Shown one piece after another: positions 25,605 to 34,604 of a stretch of 54,152 nucleotides of DNA. The notes below the pieces were generated by a model, which was not told the DNA's origin, made no database searches, and saw only the letters and a list, made by a program, of their open reading frames with translations. Source of the stretch: an uncultured Clostridia bacterium (lineage in GTDB: Bacteria > Bacillota > Clostridia > TANB77 > CAG-508); NCBI GenBank assembly GCA_934121925.1, contig CAKOVK010000010.1:1-54152 (forward strand). Reading direction: 5' to 3'. Each line of letters opens with the position of its first letter. Within the stretch, counting starts at the first letter, position 1. The translations under genes were made by a program, and so were the position numbers.

Positions 25605-28216
25605 AGATCCAACTTCCATATTTTTTAATATATATTTTTTTGGCAAATATTGCAACTACACAATACAAAGCACTAATTCCTAGAATAACATTCAAATAAT
25701 TTAAAGTTACAGGAACTAATCCAATTGCTTTTCCTAAGAAAGTATATGGAACTAAAATTCCAATTATACTTAGCAAAATAGAAGAAAAGTAAACCATTTT
25801 ATTTGCATGACTTTGTACAATAGGTAATTTCGAAGTTCTTATTATGTGCATTCCCATTAGGTTAGAAACTATGCTATAGCTAAACCAAACTGTTTGAACA
25901 ACCGCTGCTTCTCTTATTCCAAATACACACCATAAAGAAGCAAATACCAGCATATCAAAAATTGAACTTAATGGTCCCATAAATAGCATAAAATTTTTTA
26001 AATCTTTAATATCAAATTTCTTTGGACTTTTTAAATATTCTTTATCTACATTATCAAAAGGTAAAGTCATCTGTCCAAAATCGTATAGTAAACTTTCTAC
26101 TAATAACTGGATTGGAGTTTCTGGCAAGAATGGCAATAGTACACTGGCTATAATTACAGAAACAACTTCTCCAAAGTTAAAACTTACTGCCATTTTTATA
26201 TATTTCATTAAATTTCCAAAAGTTCTTCTTCCGCTCTGTTACGCCTTCTAGTAATACATTTAAGTCTTTTTCCAAAAGTATAATATCTGCTGTTTCTTTA
26301 GCTATATCAACAGCTGTATCAACAGAAACACCAACATCAGAATTTGTAAGTGATGGTGCATCATTGATACCGTCTCCCATATAGCCTACAACATTTCCAG
26401 ATTCCTTTAAAAGCCTTACTATTCTTGCCTTTTGAATTGGTGATAATTTTACAAAAACATTAGATTTTTTTAGCAATCTCAAAACACCAACATCTGCTAA
26501 TTTATCTATTTGTGCACCAGTAACAATTTTTTTAGTACTTATATTTACTTTTTTGCAAATACATTTAGTAACAGCAGCATTGTCACCAGTTAAAACAATT
26601 ACTCTAATACCAGCGTTGTTCAATTTTTCAATAGCAAGTTTAGCACTCTCCTTAGGAGGATCTAAAAATCCAATAAATCCAACAAGTGACATTTTTGACT
26701 CGTTTTCAGCACTAAATGTTTCTACATCATTAATATTTTTCTTTTGGCATACAGCAACTACTCTTAATCCTTCTTCGTTTAATTCATTTGCTATTTTTCT
26801 TATATTCTCTTTAATTTCTTTTGTAATTGGAATTACCTCATGCTCATAATCAATAGTAGTACAGATATTTAAGATTTCCTCAACAGCACCTTTAGTAATC
26901 AGAAGTTTTTCTCCATTATTCTCAACAACAACAGAAAGTCTTCTTCTACTAAAATCAAAAGGTATCTCATCCACTTTTTTAAATTCATTCACCAAATTAC
27001 TTAAGTCACTTTTTAAGGCTCTATGTATTACAGCCTCATCAATACTACCTTTTAATCCAGTTTGAAAATACGAGTTTAGGAATGCATGTTTTAAAACTCT
27101 TATATTTTCATTTCCATATACATCTAAGTACTTTTCTAGTACTATTTTATCTTCTGTTAAAGTCCCTGTTTTATCTGTACATAAAATATTCATCGCACCA
27201 AAATTCTGTATAGAATCCAATTTTTTTACAATTGTCTTTTTCTTAGACATTCTAACTGCACCTTTAGAAAGGCAAGATGATAAAATAACTGGAAGCAAAA
27301 GAGGAGTAATTGTAATTGCAATGGCTACAGCAAAAGTAAATGCAAGTATTGTATCATGTTTTTGATAATTGACAATAAATACCAATGGAATTAGAATAAG
27401 CATAAATCTTATTAGTAGCCTACTAATACTCTCAACGCCCTTTTGGAAACTAGTTTTAGGTTTGCCTTGTGTTAATGTGTGTGCAACTCTTCCAAAATAT
27501 GTGTTATCGCCTGTACGAATTACTACAGCTTTTGCACTACCACTTATTACATTTGTTCCCATAAAGCAAATAGTATCTAAATCTGTTATACTATCAATAT
27601 CATCAATTGATTCAAGTTCTGTATTTGTAAGTTTTCTTACTGCATCAGATTCTCCAGTAATTGAAGATTGTCCAACATATAAGTCCTTAGATTCTATTAT
27701 ACGTAAATCAGCTGGAATCATATCACCAGCAGAAAGAACTACAATATCGTTTAGAGTAACCTCTTTTATAGGTATTTTTTTCTCTTTACCATTTCTTATA
27801 ACTGTTGCAGTAGTTTCAACTAGTTCCTTCAACTTTTCAGCTGCATTGTTAGAACGAAATACTTCTATAAATTCTAATAATGTACTTACAATAATTAACA
27901 CTGCAATAACAATTATATTAGCAGGGCTTGGATTTTCTGGTAAAATAATATCTGTGTAAATTAAAATAAAACTAATCCCAAGCAAAATACTATTAAAAGG
28001 ACTAAAAAGGCTAGCAAAGAAATAGTTATACCACTTCTTTGGTTTTGACTGTTTTACCTGATTAGGTCCTAAATTTTTAAAATTTTCTGCCGCTTTAGCA
28101 GATGATAAACCTTTATCAGATACATTGTGTTTCTTCTTAAAATCTTCAGAATTAGAAACACAATCCTCTCCATAAAAGTTTTTTACATCAAAATCTTCTT
28201 TTTTTACATTTGACAT
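25603..28216 (-). CDS. mgtA: MgtA-type Mg2+ P-type ATPase, joined by a +1 shift at CGGA
   Basis: Imports Mg2+ (P3B family). The joined protein has 870 residues. A cytoplasmic N-terminus and helices with FASLFSPFNSILLGI precede the actuator (SSITGESDAV), the phosphorylated Asp of DKTGT near residue 348, GDGINDAPSL, and a C-terminal membrane domain with KYIKMAVSFNFG and LLYDFGQMTLPFDNVD, all MgtA hallmarks. The frame breaks once: after the Glu codon (GAG) the zero frame reads CGG AAG and stops at 26177. Skipping the C gives GGA and the exact MgtA sequence EGRRTFGNLMKYIK, open to 25603. Read as two genes, neither half could transport ions. Confidence 0.9.
26230..26233 (-). other. CGGA recoding site in mgtA
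   Basis: Minus strand reads GAG-C-GGA-AGA. The restored Gly is the one of the conserved EGRRTF motif of MgtA proteins, just before the C-terminal membrane domain. Confidence 0.88.
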
Positions 28217-28290
28217 ACTAAAACCTTCTTTCGTGTTCTAGAAAAAGTATATCACTAAATAAGAAAAAATAAACAATATTTTTAAAAAAA

Positions 28291-28368
28291 ATGTAATTTG
28301 TGTGAACAATTCTAGGGACATTCCCTCTTTTGTTGGATAACAAAAGGGGACTGTCCTGAATCGTACAA
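28291..28368. repeat. Palindromic repeat P, variant copy
   Basis: Contains TGTAATTTGTGTGA, TTCTAGGGACA, then CCCTCTTTTGTTGGATAACAAAAGGG in two pieces (CCCTCTTTTGTT and AACAAAAGGGG) and ACTGTCCTGAA. It shares the end and core blocks of the copies at 33118 and 34491. It lies downstream of the ferritin-like gene's stop region and upstream of mgtA. Confidence 0.65.
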
Positions 28369-28369
28369 T

Positions 28370-28873
28370 TCATCTTAGCCTATTAAATATTTCTAAATGT
28401 GTCTTTTCATCTAAAATAATTCTTTCAAGAAGCTCTTGTATGCTTTTATTTTGTGTATGTTTAATTGCTTCTTCATACTCCTTTATTGCTTTCTTTTCAG
28501 ATTCTATGTTATATTCTAACATACTATAAACATTCCTAAAATTATATTTTATATTATTTGCGCTCCACATATTGCATTCTTTATCCATAAAATATGGCTT
28601 CCCGCCTAGTTTTTTTATTAAGTCTCCTATTAATTCTAAATGATGCATTTCTTCTATTGCAATACTAAGTAAGATTTTGCTGAAGTTTTCATATCTTTTT
28701 AATTCTATATGTTCATAAATATACTGTAAAACTGCTGTTAATTCTCCATCTGTACTTGAATAGCTTTTGTAGAGTAACTTCGCATAATTTATATTTTGTC
28801 TAATGTTCATTAATTTCGGATACGGAATATTTCTTTTAGAATTAAGTATTTCTTCAACTTCTTCATATGTCAT
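28370..28873 (-). CDS. Ferritin-like diiron/dimanganese protein
   Basis: About 167 residues forming a predicted four-helix bundle. Metal-ligand patterns are visible in each pair of helices: GELTAVLQYIYEH, IAIEEMHHLELIG (ExxH), then ESEKKAIKEYEEA and LDEKTHLEIFNRL (ExxH). This is the rubrerythrin/manganese-catalase type of arrangement but without the rubredoxin domain. A role in oxidative stress or iron handling is likely but not shown. I chose ATG 28873 (MTYEEVEE) because GGGGTG precedes it at good spacing. It ends at a palindromic repeat. Confidence 0.8.
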   Translation of the reverse strand: MTYEEVEEILNSKRNIPYPKLMNIRQNINYAKLLYKSYSSTDGELTAVLQYIYEHIELKRYENFSKILLSIAIEEMHHLELIGDLIKKLGGKPYFMDKECNMWSANNIKYNFRNVYSMLEYNIESEKKAIKEYEEAIKHTQNKSIQELLERIILDEKTHLEIFNRLR

Positions 28874-28905
28874 AATAATCACCCCATGGTGTATAATATG
28901 AAAAA

Positions 28906-28940
28906 ATAAAACAAAAGGGGTCTGTCCCCTTTTGTTTTTT
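28906..28940 (-). terminator. Intrinsic terminator of tex
   Basis: AAAACAAAAGGGG-TCTG-TCCCCTTTTGTTTTTT, a 13-base stem just after the stop at 28939. The GGGGTCTGTCCCC core resembles the palindromic family P. Confidence 0.82.
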
Positions 28941-31089
28941 AAATCTTCATACTCAATTTTACTTTTTGTTTTTCGTTATCTATTCCAATTACTTTTACTT
29001 TAACTATGTCTCCTACTGATACGATTTCTGATGGATTTTTTACATAGCTATTGCTCATTTCTGATATATGTACTAATCCATCATGTTTTACTCCTATGTC
29101 TACAAATGCTCCAAAGTCTATTACATTCCTTACTGTTCCGTTTAATACCATTCCTTCTTTTAGGTCTTCAAATTTTAAAACATCTGACCTTAATATCTGT
29201 TTTGGCATATCTTCTCTAGGATCTCTTCCTGGTTTTGATAATTCTTCTATTATATCTTTTAAAGTTATTTCACTTGTATTTAATTTTTTGCTTGTTTCTT
29301 TTATATTAATATTTGCTAATTTTTCTTTTATTGTTTTTAGTCCTTCTTTATCTCTTAAATCTTGTTTTTTGCAACCAACTTCTTTTAATAAGTTCTCTGC
29401 AATTTCATAGCTTTCTGGATGAACTGCTGTTACTTCTAATGGGTTATCTCCATCATATATTCTAATAAATCCTGCACATTGCTCATATGCTGATTTTCCT
29501 AGTTTTGCTACTTTTAATAACTCTTTTCTGTTTTTAAATTTTCCGTTTTCATCTCTATATTTAACTATATTTTTACTAATTGAATTATTTAGTCCAGATA
29601 CATATGTTAAAAGTGATGGAGTTGCTGTGTTTACATCTACACCTACACTATTTACGCTATCTTCTACCACTCCGCTTAAGCTTTCTGAAAGTCTTTTTTG
29701 GTTAACATCATGTTGATATTGCCCCACTCCAATTGATTTTGGATCTATTTTTACTAGTTCTGCAAGTGGGTCTTGAAGTCTTCTTGCTATTGATATTGCT
29801 CCTCTTATAGATACATTTATATCTGGATATTCTTCTGTTGCAAGTTTTGATGCAGAATATACAGAAGCTCCTGCTTCACTAACTATTGCATAATTTACAT
29901 CTTTACTAGCTTCTTTTATAACATCAGATACAAATTGTTCTGATTCCCTTGATGCTGTTCCATTTCCTATTGCAATTATATTTATATTATCTTTTTTAAT
30001 TAAGTCTAACAAAGTCTTTTTGCTATTCTCTACATCATTTTGTGGAGCTGTTGGATAAATTGTTGCAGTATCTAAAACTTTTCCTGTTTCATTTATTACA
30101 GCAATTTTGCATCCTGTTCTATATGCTGGGTCAAATCCCATTACTGTTTGACCTTTTATTGGACTCCCCAATAATAATTGTTTAGCATTTTTTCCAAACA
30201 CTTTAATTGCTTGTTCTTCTGCTTTTTCTGTTAGGTCTGAACGAATTTCCCTATCTATTGAAGGCTCAATTAATCTTTTAAAACTATCGTTTATAGTTTC
30301 TTTTAAAATATCTGTAAATTCTGTATTTCCTTTTATAATGTCATTTTCTATATAATTTATTATAGTATCTTCTGGCTTTTCTAACTTTACTTTTAAAAAG
30401 TCTTCTTTCTCTCCTCTATTTATTGCAAGGATTCTATGACTTGGTATTCTATTAATTTTTTCTGAAAAATCGTAGTACATTTCATAACTAGATTTCTCTT
30501 CATCATTTGTAGCTTTTGTTTTTATTAAACCTTCTCTATAACACATTTGCTTTATTCTTTTTCTGTATTCTGCCACATCTGATATATTTTCTGCAATTAT
30601 ATCTTTTGCTCCTGCAAGTGCCTCTTCTTCATTGTTTACACCCTTTTCTTCGTTTATAAATTCTTTTGCAATTTCCAAAACAGGTCTTTTATCTACTTGC
30701 AAATATATAATTGTAGCCAATGGCTCTAATCCTTTTTCTTTTGCAATTGAAGCTCTTGTCCTCTTTTTTTGTTTATATGGTCTATAAATATCCTCCACTT
30801 CTGAAAGTGTAATTGCATTTTCTATTTGAATTTTTAGTTCATCTGTCATCTTTCCTTGTTCTTCTATTGATTTAGATATTTCCTCTTTTCTTTTATTTAG
30901 GTTTCTTAAATATGTTAATCTATCATTTAAATTTCTTAATACTTCATCACTTAATCCTCCTGTTACTTCCTTTCTATAACGAGCAATAAAAGGAATTGTA
31001 TTCCCATCATCAATTAATTTAATCGTGTTTTGTACTTGAAACTCTTTTACTCCTAATTCTTGTGCTATAACTCCTGCTATTTTATCCAT
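28939..31089 (-). CDS. tex: Tex-family RNA-binding transcription accessory protein
   Basis: About 716 residues of the usual Tex architecture: an N-terminal helical domain (IPFIARYRKEVTGGL), a YqgF/RNase H-like domain (VMGFDPAYRTGCKIAV; IAIGNGTASRESE), helix-hairpin-helix repeats (DVNTATPSLLTYVSGL; FKNRKELL) and a C-terminal S1 domain (GMVLNGTVRNVIDFGAFVDI). It binds RNA and influences transcription or RNA turnover; the molecular role is only partly known. ATG 31089 (MDKIAGV) is preferred to 31101 because homologues begin with this stretch. No frame problem was seen over 2 kb. Confidence 0.93.
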   Translation of the reverse strand: MDKIAGVIAQELGVKEFQVQNTIKLIDDGNTIPFIARYRKEVTGGLSDEVLRNLNDRLTYLRNLNKRKEEISKSIEEQGKMTDELKIQIENAITLSEVEDIYRPYKQKKRTRASIAKEKGLEPLATIIYLQVDKRPVLEIAKEFINEEKGVNNEEEALAGAKDIIAENISDVAEYRKRIKQMCYREGLIKTKATNDEEKSSYEMYYDFSEKINRIPSHRILAINRGEKEDFLKVKLEKPEDTIINYIENDIIKGNTEFTDILKETINDSFKRLIEPSIDREIRSDLTEKAEEQAIKVFGKNAKQLLLGSPIKGQTVMGFDPAYRTGCKIAVINETGKVLDTATIYPTAPQNDVENSKKTLLDLIKKDNINIIAIGNGTASRESEQFVSDVIKEASKDVNYAIVSEAGASVYSASKLATEEYPDINVSIRGAISIARRLQDPLAELVKIDPKSIGVGQYQHDVNQKRLSESLSGVVEDSVNSVGVDVNTATPSLLTYVSGLNNSISKNIVKYRDENGKFKNRKELLKVAKLGKSAYEQCAGFIRIYDGDNPLEVTAVHPESYEIAENLLKEVGCKKQDLRDKEGLKTIKEKLANINIKETSKKLNTSEITLKDIIEELSKPGRDPREDMPKQILRSDVLKFEDLKEGMVLNGTVRNVIDFGAFVDIGVKHDGLVHISEMSNSYVKNPSEIVSVGDIVKVKVIGIDNEKQKVKLSMKI

Positions 31090-31170
31090 TATATATATCA
31101 TTCCTTTCTTTTTTACATTTGTTATTTTATATTATAAATGTGCCAAAGTAAATACACATAATATTTTTTC

Positions 31171-31307
31171 CAGAGCAAAGCAACTTAATCCGCTCTTTGT
31201 TCTCGCAATTTGAGTTTCCGAATATAATGATGAAATCTCAAAGGCAATAGCTATTATAGCATTTTTTATATACCAGGAAATTTCTCATTTCCTAGTATAT
31301 AAAAAAA
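31171..31307. repeat. Structured repeat B, copy 3
   Basis: The conserved centre (TTTGAGTTTCCGAAT; CTCAAAGGCAATAGCTATT; ATAGCATTTT) lies between a decayed hairpin 1 (31171-31203) and a strong hairpin 2 (31263-31307; TATATACCAGGAAAT with ATTTCCTAGTATATA). The paired hairpin 2 resembles copy 4 but not copies 1 and 2. It lies between spo0A and tex. Confidence 0.8.
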
Positions 31308-31321
31308 CCTTCCTTCTTTAT

Positions 31322-31456
31322 CAGTTAATGTTTTAAATATTAAAAACATTAACCAATAAATAAGAAAAGTTTATAGGTTTAAGATTATTTCATTTATAGG
31401 TTTCTATGCAGATTTTTCACCTAATCTATATGTATTTTTATACCCTTTATAGGTTT
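31322..31456. repeat. Inverted repeat and triple direct repeat downstream of spo0A
   Basis: GTTAATGTTTT / AAAACATTAAC (about 31324-31353) forms a stem after spo0A. TTATAGGTTT then occurs three times, at 31371, 31394 and 31447, with irregular spacing. No gene lies between 31090 and 31510 apart from these elements and repeat B copy 3. Confidence 0.6.
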
Positions 31457-31510
31457 AGTGACAATTTTTGTAAGCTTTATAATCCGCTTCTAGCCTTTAT
31501 TTCATAAATT

Positions 31511-32329
31511 CTATGCTGTTTTTAATTCTAATCTTAATTTGTCAGCTATCATTGCTATAAATTCGCTATTAGTTGGTTTTCCTTTTGCTGCTGAAATTGT
31601 ATATCCAAATATTCTCTCTACTGATGATTGTTCTCCTCTTGACCATGCTACTTCTATTGCATGTCTTATTGCTCTTTCTACTCTACTTGGTGTTGTTTTG
31701 AATTTCTTTGCTATTTCTGGATATAATTGTTTTGTTATTTGATTTATTATATCTATATCATTTATTACCATCATAATTGCTTCTCTTAAATATTGATATC
31801 CTTTAATATGTGCAGGAACTCCTAATTCATGGATTATGTTAGTAACTAATGCTTCAAGGCTGTCTTCATCTTTTTTGCTTCCTTCTGATATCTCTATGTA
31901 TGGTACTTTTATTTCTCTGTTAACAAAAGCATTTTGTGAAGGAGCTGGTCTATAGTTTTTAATATCTCTTATCCTTTTTATTAGTAATTCTATGTCGAAT
32001 GGTTTAACAACATAATATTCTGCACCTAGATTTATAGCTTGTTGTGTTATTTTAGCTTGTCCTACTGCTGATAACATTATGCAAATCGGTTTTTTACTCA
32101 TGTTTGCAACTGATATTTTTTCTAACACTCCCAGACCATCTAAGTATGGCATTATTACATCTAGCAATACTACATCTGGTTGAGTATTAATTATCATGTC
32201 ACATGCCTCTTTGCCATCTTTGGCAATGCCTATAACCTCCATATCTTGTTCTTTTTCTAAATAGCTTACTAAAGTCATTGCAAAATCTGGATTGTCATCT
32301 GCAATTAAGACTGTTATTTTTTCTTTCAA
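31511..32329 (-). CDS. spo0A: Sporulation master regulator Spo0A
   Basis: A 272-residue response regulator. The receiver domain (residues 1-125) has the acidic pocket (IADDNPDF), phospho-acceptor Asp in VLLDVIMPYLDGL, and the switch residues Ser (MLSAVG) and Lys (VVKPFD). A variable linker is followed by the DNA-binding domain (residues 155-272) with the family-specific TPSRVERAIRHAIEVAWSRG recognition helix. It controls entry into sporulation and stationary phase. Its presence suggests an endospore former, though spo0A persists in some non-sporulating relatives. It is monocistronic in this context; spoIVB does not precede it in the window. Confidence 0.96.
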   Translation of the reverse strand: MKEKITVLIADDNPDFAMTLVSYLEKEQDMEVIGIAKDGKEACDMIINTQPDVVLLDVIMPYLDGLGVLEKISVANMSKKPICIMLSAVGQAKITQQAINLGAEYYVVKPFDIELLIKRIRDIKNYRPAPSQNAFVNREIKVPYIEISEGSKKDEDSLEALVTNIIHELGVPAHIKGYQYLREAIMMVINDIDIINQITKQLYPEIAKKFKTTPSRVERAIRHAIEVAWSRGEQSSVERIFGYTISAAKGKPTNSEFIAMIADKLRLELKTA

Positions 32330-32444
32330 GTTTATAACCCCCTAAAAATATATTTGTAAATTTTTTACAATTTGAATTATAATATGTTTTCATAAATATT
32401 GCAATAGTTTTTTGGAAATTTTTTCTAATTTCTGTCGTAAGTGC

Positions 32445-33075
32445 CTATATATCAATATATTTTTCTTTTAAAACATCATATTTTATAATTTTTAAAGGAT
32501 TTTTATTGTTGCTATTTGTAATTTCTTTTAAATGTTCATCCAGCATTTCTATAATAATCTCTATATTCTCTAAATATTCTGTATTAACTACTTTTAAATT
32601 GTTTTTATTTGCATAATAATTAAATTGTTCTATTTGGTCATAAGTTGTAATTATTTTTACTTGATATCCTTTTTTCTTATTTACTATCTTAGCTTTTTCC
32701 AAAGCTTTTATTGTGGCTTCTGAATATGCTCGTACAAGACCGCCAGTCCCTAATAGAATTCCTCCAAAATATCTTGTTACTACAACTAATACATTCGATA
32801 GTCCTTTTTCTAGCACTATTTTTAGTATTGGACTTCCTGCTGTTCCAGATGGTTCTCCGATCATCATTAAATTTTATTGCAATTCCGCCATCACCAGTTT
32901 CCAAAGCGTATGCAAAAACATTATGCCTTGCATCATGGTACTTTTTTTTCATTTCTTTTATATAATTTTCAGCTTCTTCAACTGACTCTATATAAAATAC
33001 ATGTGCTATGAATTTAGATTTCTTTTCAACTATTTCTGCTTCTACATTATCACTTATTGTTTTAAATTCTTCCAT
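32445..33075 (-). CDS. yigZ: YigZ/IMPACT-family protein, joined by a +1 shift at CGGA
   Basis: The joined protein has 209 residues, the standard length. The N-terminal IMPACT/UPF0029 domain has KKSKFIAHVF, KKYHDARHNVFAYAL and, across the break, DDGEPSGTAGSPIL, then TRYFGGILLGTGGLVRAY. A C-terminal ferredoxin-like domain follows. The zero frame reads GAT GAT CGG AGA and would end about 56 codons later in unrelated sequence; dropping the C gives GGA GAA CCA and the family's most conserved motif. The family relates to eukaryotic IMPACT (translation control), but the bacterial role is unclear. Confidence 0.9.
32856..32859 (-). other. CGGA recoding site in yigZ
   Basis: Minus strand reads GAT-C-GGA-GAA. 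The restored Gly is that of the invariant DDGEPSGTAG motif. Confidence 0.9.
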
Positions 33076-33117
33076 AAGATATTCCTTTTTTTATTTTTTG
33101 AGAAAATTTTAGATTAG

Positions 33118-33231
33118 ACAAATTTTAATTTGTTTAGTTTCGGGTGAATTCAGGACAGTCCCAAAAATCCCCAGGTTTGGTGATTTTGAGGGACAGTCCC
33201 TAGAATTCCCCCTCACACAAATTACAATTTA
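33118..33231. repeat. MITE-like palindromic repeat P, full copy 1
   Basis: Ends ACAAATTTTAATTTGT and ACAAATTACAATTTA; between them GGGTGAATTCAGGACAGTCCC, here GGTGAATTC and GGACAGTCCC, and the mirror half GGGACAGTCCCTAGAATTC. The unit is an imperfect palindrome of about 114 bases. Its last bases form the stop codon (TAA on the minus strand, 33231-33229) of the flavoprotein gene. It is inverted relative to 34491-34603. Confidence 0.82.
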
Positions 33232-34473
33232 ACTAATTCCTGCTGTATACCCTGTGCTCCATGCTACCTGTAAATTATATCCTCCAGTTAAACAATCTAC
33301 ATCTATTATTTCTCCTGCAAAATATAAGCCTTTTATCAATTTAGATTCCATTGTTTTTGGATTTATTTCTTTAACACTTATTCCACCTGAAGTTACTATA
33401 GCTTCTTCTATAGGTCTTGTTCCATTTATATTAATTTTAAAGTGCTTTAATTCATTTACTAATTTTTGTCTTTCCAATTTTGTTATTTCATTTATTTTTT
33501 TGTTTTCATTTATATTTGTTTTCTCTATTATGACTGGTATTAGTTTTTGTGGTAACAATTTGTCCAAACTATTTTTAAATTGTTTATTTTTTTGTTCCTC
33601 AAAGTCTCGTAGTATTCTTGCATCAAGTTTTTCTTCTGTTAATGCTGGTTTTAAATCTATTTCTATCTCTACTTTATTACTCTTTAAAATTTCTTCTATA
33701 TTTTTTGTCTTTACTAAATACGATGATGCAGATAACACTATAGGACCTGATACTCCAAAATGTGTAAATAACATTTCTCCAAAGTCCTTATATACTACTT
33801 TATCACATATATACAATTTAATTGCAACATTTCGTAAAGATAAGCCTTGCAATTCTTTGCAAGCACCATCATAAGATGTAAGCGGAACTAATGATGGTTC
33901 TATTTTAGTAATAGTATGTCCTAAATCTTTTGCTAGTTTATATCCATCACCTGTTGAACCTGTTACAGGATAGCTTTTGCCTCCTGTTGCAAGAATTATT
34001 TTATCTGCTTTTATTTCTTTCTTATTATCCAATTCCACTCCTAAAACATTTTTATCATTATCAATAGTTATTTTTTTAACAGTAGAACCAGTTAATATTT
34101 GTACATTTTGTTTTTTTAATATATGTAACAATGCATCCAAAACATCTTGAGCTCTGTCTGAAACTGGGAAAACTCTTTCTCCTCTTTCTACTTTTGTTTT
34201 TACCCCTTCATTTCCTAGTAACTCTACTATATCTTTATTTGTAAAATTATTAAAAACACCATAAAGAAATTTTGCATTTGTTGGAGTATTTTCCATAAAT
34301 TTATCCATTTCAGCATTATTTGTTATATTGCATCTTCCCTTTCCTGTGATTAATAATTTTTTTCCACAAGAAGGCATTTTTTCTATTATTGTTACTTTAT
34401 CTCCATTTTTAGAAGAGAAAATTGCTGCCATTAAGCCAGCAGGGCCTCCTCCTATTATTATTGTATTTTTCAT
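33229..34473 (-). CDS. HI0933/BaiN-family flavoprotein (NAD(P)/FAD-dependent oxidoreductase)
   Basis: 414 residues. The N-terminal FAD-binding Rossmann motif is IIIGGGPAGLMAAIFS, followed by the family marker CGKKLLITGKGRCNITN. ILATGGKSYPVTGSTGDGY marks the second nucleotide-contact region, and the C-terminal GGYNLQVAWSTGYTAG closes the FAD site. Members are annotated as aminoacetone oxidase or bile-acid 7-dehydroxylation (BaiN)-like, but the true substrate is generally unknown. The gene is bracketed by inverted copies of palindromic repeat P, and the downstream one provides its stop codon. Confidence 0.88.
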   Translation of the reverse strand: MKNTIIIGGGPAGLMAAIFSSKNGDKVTIIEKMPSCGKKLLITGKGRCNITNNAEMDKFMENTPTNAKFLYGVFNNFTNKDIVELLGNEGVKTKVERGERVFPVSDRAQDVLDALLHILKKQNVQILTGSTVKKITIDNDKNVLGVELDNKKEIKADKIILATGGKSYPVTGSTGDGYKLAKDLGHTITKIEPSLVPLTSYDGACKELQGLSLRNVAIKLYICDKVVYKDFGEMLFTHFGVSGPIVLSASSYLVKTKNIEEILKSNKVEIEIDLKPALTEEKLDARILRDFEEQKNKQFKNSLDKLLPQKLIPVIIEKTNINENKKINEITKLERQKLVNELKHFKININGTRPIEEAIVTSGGISVKEINPKTMESKLIKGLYFAGEIIDVDCLTGGYNLQVAWSTGYTAGIS

Positions 34474-34490
34474 TAATATTTCCTTTCATA

Positions 34491-34603
34491 TAAATTGTAA
34501 TTTGTGTGAGGGGGAATTCTAGGGACTGTCCCTCAAAATCACCAAACCTGGGGATTTTGGGGACTGTCCTGAATTCACCCGGAACTAAACAAATTACAAT
34601 TTA
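34491..34603. repeat. MITE-like palindromic repeat P, full copy 2 (inverted)
   Basis: TAAATTGTAATTTGTGTGAG ... GGGACTGTCC ... AAATCACC ... GGGGATTTTGGGGACTGTCC (both halves) ... GAATTCACCCGG ... ACAAATTACAATTTA. It is nearly identical to the reverse complement of 33118-33231, so the two copies flank the flavoprotein gene as a composite-like unit. Confidence 0.85.
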
Positions 34604-34604
34604 T

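Noticed and set aside
25603..28216. The broken genes as pseudogenes
   Set aside because: Apart from the CGGA sites no gene has a stop, deletion or motif loss, and two (ftsW, mraY) are normally essential.
31371..31456. A CRISPR array from the TTATAGGTTT repeats
   Set aside because: The repeats are only 10 bases, the spacing is uneven, and there are no cas genes.
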